Positions 20,865 to 30,100 of a DNA stretch of 57,215 bases are shown here, one piece after another. The first letter of the stretch is position 1, and every line of letters starts with the position of its first letter. The DNA comes from Eubacterium xylanophilum ATCC 35991 (GTDB lineage: Bacteria; Bacillota; Clostridia; Lachnospirales; Lachnospiraceae): the NCBI RefSeq assembly GCF_000518685.1, contig NZ_JAEB01000025.1:1-57215 (forward strand), given 5' to 3'. Position numbers and translations under genes: made by a program. The notes beneath the pieces were generated by a model. It did not search any database. It was not told the DNA's origin and worked only from the letters and a program-made list of their open reading frames with translations.

Positions 20865-22817
20865 ATGGAACTGTACAAAATAAATTTGAAGATATTTTTA
20901 AAGATTAAAAGCGTCATAATTCCATATATACTTATGATAGGAACATTTATATATATGGGAGTAAAATGCATCAATGCATATTTGCATGACAATACAAACA
21001 TTGGAACACCGTTGCTCTTTATAGCCGATTTCTCGTTGACATGTGTGATTGCGATGATAGTATTTATGCTGATTTCATATGAATATATGAGAAGGGGAGA
21101 AAAATCTAATATTTCAGAAGTTTTCTATAAAACACCAACCTATACGTATAAATATAGAATGCTAGTGCTGTTAAGCTCTTGTGTAGTTTATGCATTAATT
21201 AATGTTATTTTATTTTCCATTGCATATATGGTTTTAGGATTCCCGGCAGATATGCGTGAGCAGATACTGTATTTTGTGGCTATAGATGTTTTTTTGATGT
21301 CTATAGGAGCAATATCTATAGGATACATGATTTCAAAGGTACGAAACCTATATATTGGTTATGGAATAATTTTTCTGATTGTGATATTATTTACACCGGT
21401 ATTTGATGATTTTGCCCGTGGATTCTATGCGGAATACGGATTGGATATCTCATTGTTTAGAAAATGGATGCCACTTATAGATCCTAATTATATGGCGTTT
21501 CCGGATCCACTGTATGGAACTACGCATGAACCGGTTAGATTCGCTGCACCAGTGTTGCTGATTTGCGTTGCTTCATTTATCTATTGCAAAAAAATACTAA
21601 ATAAGATTATAAAATTATTAGTTATAGGTATATGTTCACTGTGTAGCATTATTTGTATTTATAATATCGTTGATCAAGGTTCCACACTTAGAGTAAAAGA
21701 TTTAGGAATGCAATTTAGATTTGCACATGAAGAGGCAGATGAACCTGCACAATTTAAGGTTTCCAACTACGATATGGATTTCAGTATCGGGAAGAGGTTA
21801 AAAGCGACAGTTGCAATGGACTTAATTGACACAGATAAAGTAGGAGAAACGTATGATTTTACCCTGTGGGATGGGTATAAGGTTTTGGATGTTAAAGATG
21901 AGAGTGGAAAGACTCTTGATTACGAGAGAAATGGATATTATTTAAGTATAAAGTCGCCTAATAAAAAACTGAGCAAAGTGACGATTATTTATGATGGCTA
22001 TGATAATATTTTTTATTCCAATTCTACGGCATGTTTTTTGCCGGGATTTTTCCCTTATTATCCCAAAGTTGGGAAAAAGACCATTTTAGATAATTCTGGA
22101 CAATATAATTGCATTGATTCATATAAATCTCACTTCAAGGTGAATGTATCCGGGCTTGATGTTGTGTCAAATGTTCCGGGAAAAGACAATTGCTTTGAGG
22201 GTGATTCTTCTAATATTATATTATTGGGAGGGATTTATGAAATAAGAAATGTAGATGGGCGAAAAAGCCTCGGATATCCGCTTAATGGTGCTACAGAGGA
22301 TTATAAGTATAAATTGGAAAATCTTCTGCCGCCTGAGACTAACGCGTGCAACAACGAAGTGATAAAACTTCTCGGTCTGTCCAAGGAGTATATTCACGAG
22401 TATCCGTCTAAGGATAAATTTGTGATTCAGCTACCTAACAGTTTAGGTATGAGCGTAATCAATCAAGATTATTTCTTTGATGATTATGTTTTGATAAATA
22501 CATCTTCATTCGTTCCTTCGTTTGTTGACAAGGATTTGAAGAATCAGCATGTGGTTGATCTTCCGTATTTCGTACAAAATGCAGCATTTGCATATGTAAA
22601 GAATGGAAAAAGAGAATTGACAAACGAGGAATTAGATGGGATATTTGAGGAAATACCTTATGCCGAGTTCTATGATCAGAAAGAGGAGATTAAAAATCTA
22701 ATCTCGAAACATGGAATATCAAAGGTGCTTCCTGAAATGGTAAAATCTATGAATGACAATGAAGAGATGACTGATTTGGAAATAATTAAAGATGTAATGG
22801 AAAGGTTGGAAAAATGA
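20865..22817 (+). CDS. ABC permease fused to an M1-aminopeptidase-like extracellular domain, no HExxH seen
   Basis: 650 aa. The first ~265 residues hold about six or seven membrane helices of ABC-2 permease style. The remainder is extracellular. About 300-480 looks like the beta-sandwich that opens M1 aminopeptidases (FKVSNYDMDFSIGKRLKATV, then CFLPGFFPYYPKVG and FKVNVSGLDVVSNVPG). About 480-650 follows the order of the M1 catalytic part (YPSKDKFVIQLPNS), but where HExxH is expected there is only DLKNQHVVDLPYF. I infer a non-catalytic relative of the known permease-M1 fusions. The next gene (ATPase) overlaps its end by 4 bp. A very similar extracellular domain is in the gene at 24200. Confidence 0.7.
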   Translation: MELYKINLKIFLKIKSVIIPYILMIGTFIYMGVKCINAYLHDNTNIGTPLLFIADFSLTCVIAMIVFMLISYEYMRRGEKSNISEVFYKTPTYTYKYRMLVLLSSCVVYALINVILFSIAYMVLGFPADMREQILYFVAIDVFLMSIGAISIGYMISKVRNLYIGYGIIFLIVILFTPVFDDFARGFYAEYGLDISLFRKWMPLIDPNYMAFPDPLYGTTHEPVRFAAPVLLICVASFIYCKKILNKIIKLLVIGICSLCSIICIYNIVDQGSTLRVKDLGMQFRFAHEEADEPAQFKVSNYDMDFSIGKRLKATVAMDLIDTDKVGETYDFTLWDGYKVLDVKDESGKTLDYERNGYYLSIKSPNKKLSKVTIIYDGYDNIFYSNSTACFLPGFFPYYPKVGKKTILDNSGQYNCIDSYKSHFKVNVSGLDVVSNVPGKDNCFEGDSSNIILLGGIYEIRNVDGRKSLGYPLNGATEDYKYKLENLLPPETNACNNEVIKLLGLSKEYIHEYPSKDKFVIQLPNSLGMSVINQDYFFDDYVLINTSSFVPSFVDKDLKNQHVVDLPYFVQNAAFAYVKNGKRELTNEELDGIFEEIPYAEFYDQKEEIKNLISKHGISKVLPEMVKSMNDNEEMTDLEIIKDVMERLEK

Positions 22818-23506
22818 TAAACATATATAATATTAGTAAAAGTTTCAAGCGAAGAAATGTATTAAATGATTTGAGTGTTGATTTTGAAAGGGGCTGTTAT
22901 GGGCTTTTGGGACCAAATGGGGCCGGAAAGACAACACTTATTAGATGCATACTTGGTTTATATAAAACAGATGAGGGGAGTATTAAAGTAGGCGATGATA
23001 TTCAGATTGGATATCTACCACAGAACTTTGGAATGTTTAATGAATTATCTCTAAAGGACATGATGGAGTACTTTGCTGCATCTAAGAAGATTCCCAAAGA
23101 TAAGAGAGCAGAGGAGATAGAAAAGGCATTGACTTATGTGAATCTTGCGGACAGAATGAATGATAGAGTATCCCATTTGTCAGGTGGAATGAAGAGAAGA
23201 GCTGGTATTGCACAAGCAATCTTGGGAAATCCTGATGTTTTGATTTTTGATGAGCCCACAACTGGACTTGATCCGGAGGAGAGAGCAAGATTCAAAGAAG
23301 TAATTAAGAGGTTGCGAGAAGATGGAAAGTGCATTATTATATCAACTCACATTGTTGATGATGTTGAGCATATTTGTGACAAGGTTGTTATTGTCAAGGA
23401 TGGACATGTATTGATAAACTCAACTGTTGAAGATGTGATTGGTAAGGTTGGGCTTGTGGATGCAACCCTGGAGCAGGGATATCTCGCTCTTTTGAGCAAA
23501 TTTTAA
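22814..23506 (+). CDS. ABC transporter ATP-binding protein
   Basis: 230 aa nucleotide-binding subunit of an ABC-2 type exporter. Walker A is GPNGAGKTT (about 33-41), the Q-loop is in IGYLPQNFGMF, the signature is LSGGMKRR, Walker B is VLIFDEPTTGLDP, and the switch His is in IISTHIVDD. The start codon overlaps the stop of the permease gene in an ATGA, which implies translational coupling. It should power the two large M1-like permeases and the small membrane subunit encoded next to it. Confidence 0.93.
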   Translation: MINIYNISKSFKRRNVLNDLSVDFERGCYGLLGPNGAGKTTLIRCILGLYKTDEGSIKVGDDIQIGYLPQNFGMFNELSLKDMMEYFAASKKIPKDKRAEEIEKALTYVNLADRMNDRVSHLSGGMKRRAGIAQAILGNPDVLIFDEPTTGLDPEERARFKEVIKRLREDGKCIIISTHIVDDVEHICDKVVIVKDGHVLINSTVEDVIGKVGLVDATLEQGYLALLSKF

Positions 23507-23540
23507 CTAATAAAAGAAATCATTTTGAGAGGTTATATAT

Positions 23541-24182
23541 ATGTCGACAACGATAGAGCTTTTTTGGATGAGGGTAAAAAAGAATAAGATTAAAGTTATT
23601 TTACCTCTTATATTTCTGTTAGTGATTTTGCCTGTGTTCATCCATGTGATAAATAACTCAGGATTACAGCCGGAGGAAATAGCGGAAAAAGTGAGAACTC
23701 AGCTTCATACTTGGATAATGGTACTAGCCGGATGGTGGAGTGCTTGCGTTTTTGGGGACTTTTTTGATCAGAGCGGCAACGAACTAATATATCTTGTCAA
23801 TAAAAAGAAGGATATTATAATCAACCATGTTTTGGCTGCGGTTATCTATAGTGTAGTTGTATCCCTGCTTTTTGTTGTATATAGTCATATGACTGAGCTG
23901 GACTATGGAACACTTGTTAATCTCTTGGCTGAGGGAGTGTTTATTGATGGCGTGGCTATTATGCTATCTTTTGCACTTCAGGGGATTGGTCCCGCGTTAA
24001 TGATTTCTGTTGCATATAGTTTTTTGACTAATGTTCTTGATACAATGGGACAATTTAAGATTATTTCTGTATCTCCTAGAACCGCATATGATTATAAATT
24101 GGCAGCAATTGCAACTGCAATTGGAATAATTTTGTCTGCTATTGGAGTAAAGCTCTCCCAAGATAAGAGAGAATATTATTAA
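23541..24182 (+). CDS. Small integral membrane protein of the ABC operon
   Basis: 213 aa with about six hydrophobic segments and no recognisable motif. A GAGAGG ribosome site precedes the ATG. Its position between the ATPase and the second large permease suggests an ABC-2 type membrane subunit or an accessory/immunity subunit. The family is not recognised. Confidence 0.6.
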   Translation: MSTTIELFWMRVKKNKIKVILPLIFLLVILPVFIHVINNSGLQPEEIAEKVRTQLHTWIMVLAGWWSACVFGDFFDQSGNELIYLVNKKKDIIINHVLAAVIYSVVVSLLFVVYSHMTELDYGTLVNLLAEGVFIDGVAIMLSFALQGIGPALMISVAYSFLTNVLDTMGQFKIISVSPRTAYDYKLAAIATAIGIILSAIGVKLSQDKREYY

Positions 24183-24199
24183 AATATTTGGAGGAAGTC

Positions 24200-25876
24200 A
24201 TGACAATATTAAGTAAAACTGCGAAATTATACTTAAAGGGAAAGGATACATTTATCTCGGCTCTAGTGGAATATGCAGCTGTGATGCTTGTTTTGATAAT
24301 AAATGTTTACTCGATTTATAATGGAGAGGGTGGTAGTAATCAGCCATACTTTGTTCTAATATATACTTATTATTCTAATTTAATAATAATACTATTTAGC
24401 CTAATAAAGTCAGTATTATTTTTTAGAAAAGGAAAAAGATCAAATCTCGATGAAGTTTTAGGTAAAAGTGCATATAAAATTAATCTAGCGAAGTTTATAG
24501 TGCTATTCATCAACTTGATTATTTTGGCAATATCGATTGGAGTGACAGAGGGCTTGGCTATGAAAGCGCTCGGTGCAACGAATTCCATGTACGGATACTT
24601 GCTTATGAAAGTTCTTGTTGAGATAGTTTTGGTTGGACTTACCTTGATTTTTGTAGGATTTGCTTTATCACAAATCCCCAATGTATTCGCGTCCTATGGT
24701 TTGTGCTTGGTGATGATATATCTGGCAAGTAACGCCAGCAGAATAAGTGTTTTTGAGGCGAGACAGAAAATGGGATTCTTGCCATTTATGGAACTATTTT
24801 CGCTTATGACACCACAGAATGTTGAGGGTTATAGCCTGCTTTACGGCATGCAAGTTGAATCTACAAGAGTATATGGTATGCTATTTGTCATAGCGCTCTG
24901 TGCATTGACAATTATTATAGTAAAATATTTCGCAAATATAAAAAAACTAATGGTGTTTGCGCTTTCGATTGCATGTATTATGATTCTTTTTGCGTTGAAG
25001 GCAATTAATATAGGAAGTATGTATAGACCGCTCAGTGCTACATTGGCAGAATGCTATTGCAGTGATGAGGAGGATGCAAAGTTAGACCAAGATGAAGCGA
25101 GGACAAATAAGGGATTTAATGTTGAACCAACAGATTATAGGGTGACAGCTTATAATATGAAATTTCACATTGACAATGAGCTTACCGCTTCTGTGAATAT
25201 GAGAATAGAGAATCGTGGTGTACCGGACGAATATGTTTTTGGCCTGTTTGGAGGCTATGAAATATCGAGTTTGACCGGAAGTGCAGGAGAAAAACTTGAT
25301 TATACTAAGGAAGGAAATGTGATAAAAATACACAATTCCTCTGGAAAGAATATAGATGAGATAACCATAAAATACCATGGAAAGAGCTACAGGTGCTGGA
25401 CCAATTCCAAGTCAGTTTTTCTACCGGGATATTTTTCTTATTATCCGAGACCAGTAGATTTGGAGAAAACCGAAGATTTTTCCTGTGGGGCCTATCTTGA
25501 TTGCAACAAAGCAGACTATGACGTCATGATTGATGGCGTAAAAACCTATAGTAATCTCAGAGAAACCGGTGGTCACTTTGTTGGAAATAGTGCCAATGTG
25601 TTCTTCTTGGGTGGCGAATGCGAGAAGAGAAGCGTTGAAGGCCATGATTATATTGTTCCGACTTTGTTGGTTGACAAAAAGTACTCAGCTCTTAAAGCTT
25701 TCTCGGATGTTGATGAAATGAAAGCCAAGCAGAATGCTGATGATAAGCTGACAGAGAAGCTTCAAGCAAATCGCTCTAATAAGATGATTGTTGATAGAAG
25801 TTTATTTGTTGAAGATATTAAAAATGGAGATCCAAGGTTCAATGCATATGAATCGTATGACTATATAGTTTACTAA
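24200..25876 (+). CDS. Second ABC permease with an M1-like extracellular beta domain
   Basis: 558 aa. ATG 24200 is preferred over TTG 24188 because GGAGG (24190-24194) lies in front of it. The N-terminal ~270 residues carry about seven membrane helices. The extracellular part repeats the plan of the 20865 gene: VTAYNMKFHIDNELTASVNM, VFLPGYFSYYPRP, then YDVMIDGVKTYSNL and NVFFLGGECEKRSVEG. It is shorter, ending soon after the beta domain, and no HExxH is present. The two proteins probably form a heterodimeric membrane part with the shared ATPase. A terminator follows immediately. Confidence 0.68.
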   Translation: MTILSKTAKLYLKGKDTFISALVEYAAVMLVLIINVYSIYNGEGGSNQPYFVLIYTYYSNLIIILFSLIKSVLFFRKGKRSNLDEVLGKSAYKINLAKFIVLFINLIILAISIGVTEGLAMKALGATNSMYGYLLMKVLVEIVLVGLTLIFVGFALSQIPNVFASYGLCLVMIYLASNASRISVFEARQKMGFLPFMELFSLMTPQNVEGYSLLYGMQVESTRVYGMLFVIALCALTIIIVKYFANIKKLMVFALSIACIMILFALKAINIGSMYRPLSATLAECYCSDEEDAKLDQDEARTNKGFNVEPTDYRVTAYNMKFHIDNELTASVNMRIENRGVPDEYVFGLFGGYEISSLTGSAGEKLDYTKEGNVIKIHNSSGKNIDEITIKYHGKSYRCWTNSKSVFLPGYFSYYPRPVDLEKTEDFSCGAYLDCNKADYDVMIDGVKTYSNLRETGGHFVGNSANVFFLGGECEKRSVEGHDYIVPTLLVDKKYSALKAFSDVDEMKAKQNADDKLTEKLQANRSNKMIVDRSLFVEDIKNGDPRFNAYESYDYIVY

Positions 25877-25884
25877 TTATATTG

Positions 25885-25920
25885 AAAGAGCACAACCTAT
25901 TACCCAAGGTTGTGCTCTTT
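25885..25920. terminator. Bidirectional terminator between convergent genes
   Basis: AAAGAGCACAACCT and AGGTTGTGCTCTTT form a perfect 14-bp stem with an 8-base loop. It ends the ABC operon, and on the minus strand it contains the last codons and the stop (25900) of the facing gene. Confidence 0.88.
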
Positions 25921-26550
25921 GATATTTCTGTAATACCAGAACGGTAAATCTTTGTCTGTCTTATCATGAACCATCTCTATATCATATTTGGTCTGATACT
26001 TATAGGTATCTGAACCTGATATATGGGCCCCTTCCGAGTTGAGTAAGTATGTTATATACTCAATTGAGGATTGAAACTTAATCACAGATTCATTTGAGTT
26101 GTCTGTGTAACCTATAATCTCAGTTTGATGAACCTTGATATCTTTGAAAAGACGCTTTACTTTATCATTCTTATCCGTCGCCAGATTGTCCTTAAGCTGT
26201 TCGTTGATTCTGAACATTGTGGCATCGTTAATTTCCTTGATGCCCTCGCTCCAAGCGTGAAGAAATACTGAAATGATTGTTGAAGCATTACCTCTAGCTT
26301 CGTCGCATCCAAAATCCCCATAGTTATCCGTTATTTTTGGGAGTAATTCTGCAGTTCTGGCCAATACTTGCTTTGGTTTGCCCGACAGCTCTTTGCGCAT
26401 AGAATCAGATATTTGGTAAAAATTATCTGTTCCGAAAACAGCCTTGCTTGATTGCTTTGTTCTCTTTGATATCCTTAAGTATGCATATATGATTGAACCG
26501 ATTGAGGCCAATACGCATATCGCGATTATAATTGGACCTATACTAGCCAT
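25900..26550 (-). CDS. Single-pass membrane protein of unknown function
   Basis: 216 aa. One N-terminal membrane helix (about 4-24) is followed by a basic stretch and a soluble domain ending in DKDLPFWYYRNIKEHNLG. The last part (repeated beta strands, DIEMVHDKTDKDLPFWYY) is reminiscent of the Tim44/NTF2-like fold, but I cannot confirm that. The gene ends inside the shared terminator and starts with ATG after an AGGAGG-type site (CAAAGGAGGACGCT on the minus strand). Confidence 0.55.
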   Translation of the reverse strand: MASIGPIIIAICVLASIGSIIYAYLRISKRTKQSSKAVFGTDNFYQISDSMRKELSGKPKQVLARTAELLPKITDNYGDFGCDEARGNASTIISVFLHAWSEGIKEINDATMFRINEQLKDNLATDKNDKVKRLFKDIKVHQTEIIGYTDNSNESVIKFQSSIEYITYLLNSEGAHISGSDTYKYQTKYDIEMVHDKTDKDLPFWYYRNIKEHNLG

Positions 26551-26628
26551 AGCGTCCTCCTTTGTGGTAAAATGTTTATGAATAAAGTATATCGTATTGG
26601 CGGAATATTTTCAAGGAGGTTTTGCATT

Positions 26629-26808
26629 GTGGATAGATTTGATGAAATGTATGATATGAATAGGGATGGGGAGTTAGATGAAAGAGAAGAGGTCTTTGCG
26701 GAATTTGAGAGATTGGACGAATTTGATAGACTTTATCGCGACAAGGAAAAGACGCTGGAGGAAGAACTGGATGACTTTCTTGATGATGATATGGACGATG
26801 ATTTCTAA
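26629..26808 (+). CDS. Very small acidic protein with an EF-hand-like loop
   Basis: 59 aa from GTG 26629, chosen because AAGGAGG (26613-26619) lies 9 bases upstream; the longer frame from 26572 has no such site. The sequence DMNRDGELDERE fits the calcium-binding EF-hand loop D-x-N-x-D-G-x-L-D-x-x-E. The rest is almost entirely Asp/Glu and ends DDFLDDDMDDDF. No signal peptide. It is divergent from the 25900 gene. Function is unknown; calcium binding is inference from the loop. Confidence 0.6.
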   Translation: MDRFDEMYDMNRDGELDEREEVFAEFERLDEFDRLYRDKEKTLEEELDDFLDDDMDDDF

Positions 26809-26903
26809 CATGTCGACAGGTTGCAAAGAGTTTCTTCCTATATATAATATGTGGGACTGTGAAATGTGTTACAGAAGTATTAACGTAAATTAATACAATT
26901 GTC

Positions 26904-26918
26904 ACGATAACGTTTTCG
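26904..26918. promoter_or_regulatory. Possible CcpA (cre) site
   Basis: CGATAACGTTTTCG resembles the catabolite-control operator (TGAAARCGYTTWCW). It lies about 125 bp upstream of the -35 box of the adhesin promoter in an otherwise plain AT-rich 300-bp gap. Based on the sequence match only. Confidence 0.25.
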
Positions 26919-27043
26919 GAAAATTTATACTTTTTTTATAATTGTCTCAAAAACCAACTCTCGGAAGCGCGTATTTTCGGGGGTTATAACTAATTGGTTA
27001 TGTCGATATAAGCAAAAACATATGGGAAATTGTTTATTTTCTA

Positions 27044-27072
27044 TTGACTTGTCTGAATATCTTATGTATAAT
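27044..27072 (+). promoter_or_regulatory. Promoter of the large adhesin gene
   Basis: TTGACT (27044-27049), 17-bp spacer, TATAAT (27067-27072), giving a leader of about 95 nt before ATG 27172. Confidence 0.75.
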
Positions 27073-27171
27073 TCAAACTGTTTTGAGGGGCAGTGTTATC
27101 AAAACTGAAGAAAGTGTATGGAAGTGGAATATTTCCAAATAATTTACTTACCGAGAAAGGAAGAGAAGAAA

Positions 27172-30100
27172 ATGTTTAGTAACATTGGAAAGAAGGCACA
27201 GTCAATCATTCTCATGGTTGCTATGCTTGCATCGGTTGTAGGAACAAACAGCTTTGTAACATCAGATGCAAACGCAGCAGAGAAAAGCGGGGAAAAATAT
27301 CCTTATGATTATTCTATCGAAAATTTCCTATCAGATTATCAGTACGTGGCAAAATCAAATTTAACAGCTAACAGTCATACTGTTGGTAGTATCGCTGCAG
27401 GTGGAGATGTATCAATGTCCACTGGTGGTGAGGCAATGACGATGCCAATGTACATGGGAAACATCAAGAAAATTGTGGATATAAACGCTACAAAGTATGA
27501 AGGTGTTCCAAAAGATAGCATTAGTAATAAAATTTATTTTGATTCTGCAGAAGAGGGATCATATCCTTCATATCTCACAGATAGAATTACATTCCAGAAG
27601 AATCAGTATATCGATATGGATGCGGCATTCACTGCTATCGCTTCACAGTCAAGTGCTTTGGCTGGCGCGGCTAGTACACAGGCTGCATATATCTCTGGAT
27701 ATGATTGGTGTGGAAATCAATATATCAATGTGGATTTTTCGGAATCTAAGAATGTAAAGATTCCGGCAAATCTACTAAGCAAAACTAAAGTAAATATAAT
27801 CAATATTGTCGGAGTGAAAGACGTAAAAGATTTCTCAGGTAATGAGTACTCAATCTCATTTACAGGAATTGATGACAATTCAGTATTTATGTCATACAAT
27901 AATTCCACAAATTCTGCATATACATATAACGTTAATTTTGTGATGAATTATTGTTCGCTTGAAAATGTATTTATGAATAAGTTGGATGAGTGTTATGCCG
28001 GAGGCCAGTTCTGCAACGCAGGATTGAAACTCATCACAAACTTCCCGGATGCAAAGGACGAAATCAAAACTGAGTATCAGGCGGGTCATCTTGTTGCTCC
28101 AAAGGCATCAGTTGATGTATCCGGCGGTAGATTTGAGGGTGGCGTAATTGCAGCTGATATCACATCAGGTGCTGAGGGACACTTCTATCCATACTATCCG
28201 GTTGGAACTGATAGAAAGATAAATAGTCCGACAGCAAAGCCAACTGTAAAGCCAACAGTTGCACCAACAGCAAAGCCAACCGTAAAGCCAACAGTTGCAC
28301 CAACTGCGAAGCCAACTGTAAAGCCAACAGTTGCACCAACTGTGGCTCCAACTGTAAAGCCAACGGTAGCTCCAACGGCTGCACCAAAGAAAATTGTTAA
28401 AGTTGATCTTAACAGCGACAACGTATATGTAGGTGAGACTCTTACAGCGGTTTCAGTTACAGATGCAGATGCAAAGAACGTTGTTATTAATGATAAGAAC
28501 ATGACACTTCAGTGGCAGGTATATGACAAGGCTGCAAAGAAGTGGAATAATATTGCAGGAGCAACAACAGCAAGCCTTGTAACAAAGGATGCTTATGAAG
28601 GAAAGACAGTTCGCATTGTAGTAAAAGGAATCAATGCATATACAGGAACAGCAACAGATGAAGCAGTTGTAAGATGTTTGACACCGGTACAGAAGGATGC
28701 AACACCTACAACAATTACAATCAAGTCTGAGCCTGGTTATGAATATGAATTGCTCGATAAGGACGGCAAGGTAGTTAAGCCATGGACACCAGCGACATCA
28801 GAGGCGTTGGAGTTTGACGGACTTACACCTGACACAGAGTATACAGCAGTTAAACGTGTAGTGGACGAGCCAAAGACAGAGAGTAAACCTGGAAAGGTTA
28901 GCACAGCTGCTGCCAAGGAAATCGTAGAGCTTCAACTTGATAGCGATAATGTATACGTAGGCGACAAGCTTACAGCAGTTGTTGTTAAGGACAATAACGG
29001 TGATGTTGTTGCCAAAACTCCTGAGAATGTAAAATTCCAGTGGCAGGTATTTGTAGAAGATTTCAAGACTTGGATCAATATAGAAGGTGAGACAGCGGAA
29101 TATTTTACTCCTTCATCATTATTTGAGGCGAAAAATGTTCGCTGTGTGGTAACAGGAATCAACAACTACACGGGAACAGCAACAGATGATGCAATCGTTA
29201 GATGCTTGCAGCCAACACAGAAGGATGCAACACCTACTACAATCACAATTGATGCTGAGCCTGGATTTGAGTATGAGTTGATTGACAAGGACGGCAAAGT
29301 AGTTAAGCCATGGACACCTGCAACCGGAATGGAGCTTGTGTTTGATGGACTCACACCGGATACAGAATACAAGGCAGTTAAGCGCAAGGTAAATGTTCCG
29401 GAGACAGAGAGCAAACCAAGTGTTGTCAAGACAGCTAAAGCTAAGAAAGTAGTTGAACTTCAGCTTGACAGCGACAATGTATATGTAGGTGACAAGCTTA
29501 CAGCAGTAGTTGTAAATGATGACAATGGTGATGTTGTACCTCAGACAGCGAAGAATGTAAAATTTGCTTGGCAGGTATACAATGACAATACAAAGAAGTG
29601 GGAAGACCTTGGAGTAAATGTAAATAATCTCACAACTACAGACAAACTTGAGGGAAAGACAGTTCGTTGTGTAGTGACAGGAATTAACGATTACACAGGA
29701 ACAGCAACAGATGATGCGGTTGTAAGATGTGTGACTCCGGTTCAGAAGAGTGGAACACCAACAACAGTTACAATCGATGCTGAGCCAGGATTTGAATATG
29801 AGTTGCTTGACAAAGATGGCAAAGTAGTTAAGCCATGGACACCTGCAACAGCAGAGGCATTGACATTTGATGGTCTTACACCTGATACTGAGTACAAGAC
29901 TGTTAAGCGCGTGCCTAATAAACCGGCTACAGAGAGTAAGCCTGGAACTGCTAAGACAGATAAAGCACCAGTGCCAACGGTAGCACCAACAGTAGCGCCA
30001 ACAGCTGCACCAACAGTAGCGCCAACTGCAGCGCCAACAGCTGCACCAACAGTTAAGCCAACTGCAGCGCCAACAGCTGCACCAACAGCTAAGCCAACTG

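Noticed and set aside
20865-22817. Active M1 zinc aminopeptidase
   Set aside because: No HExxH...E motif could be found in this protein or in the related one at 24200.
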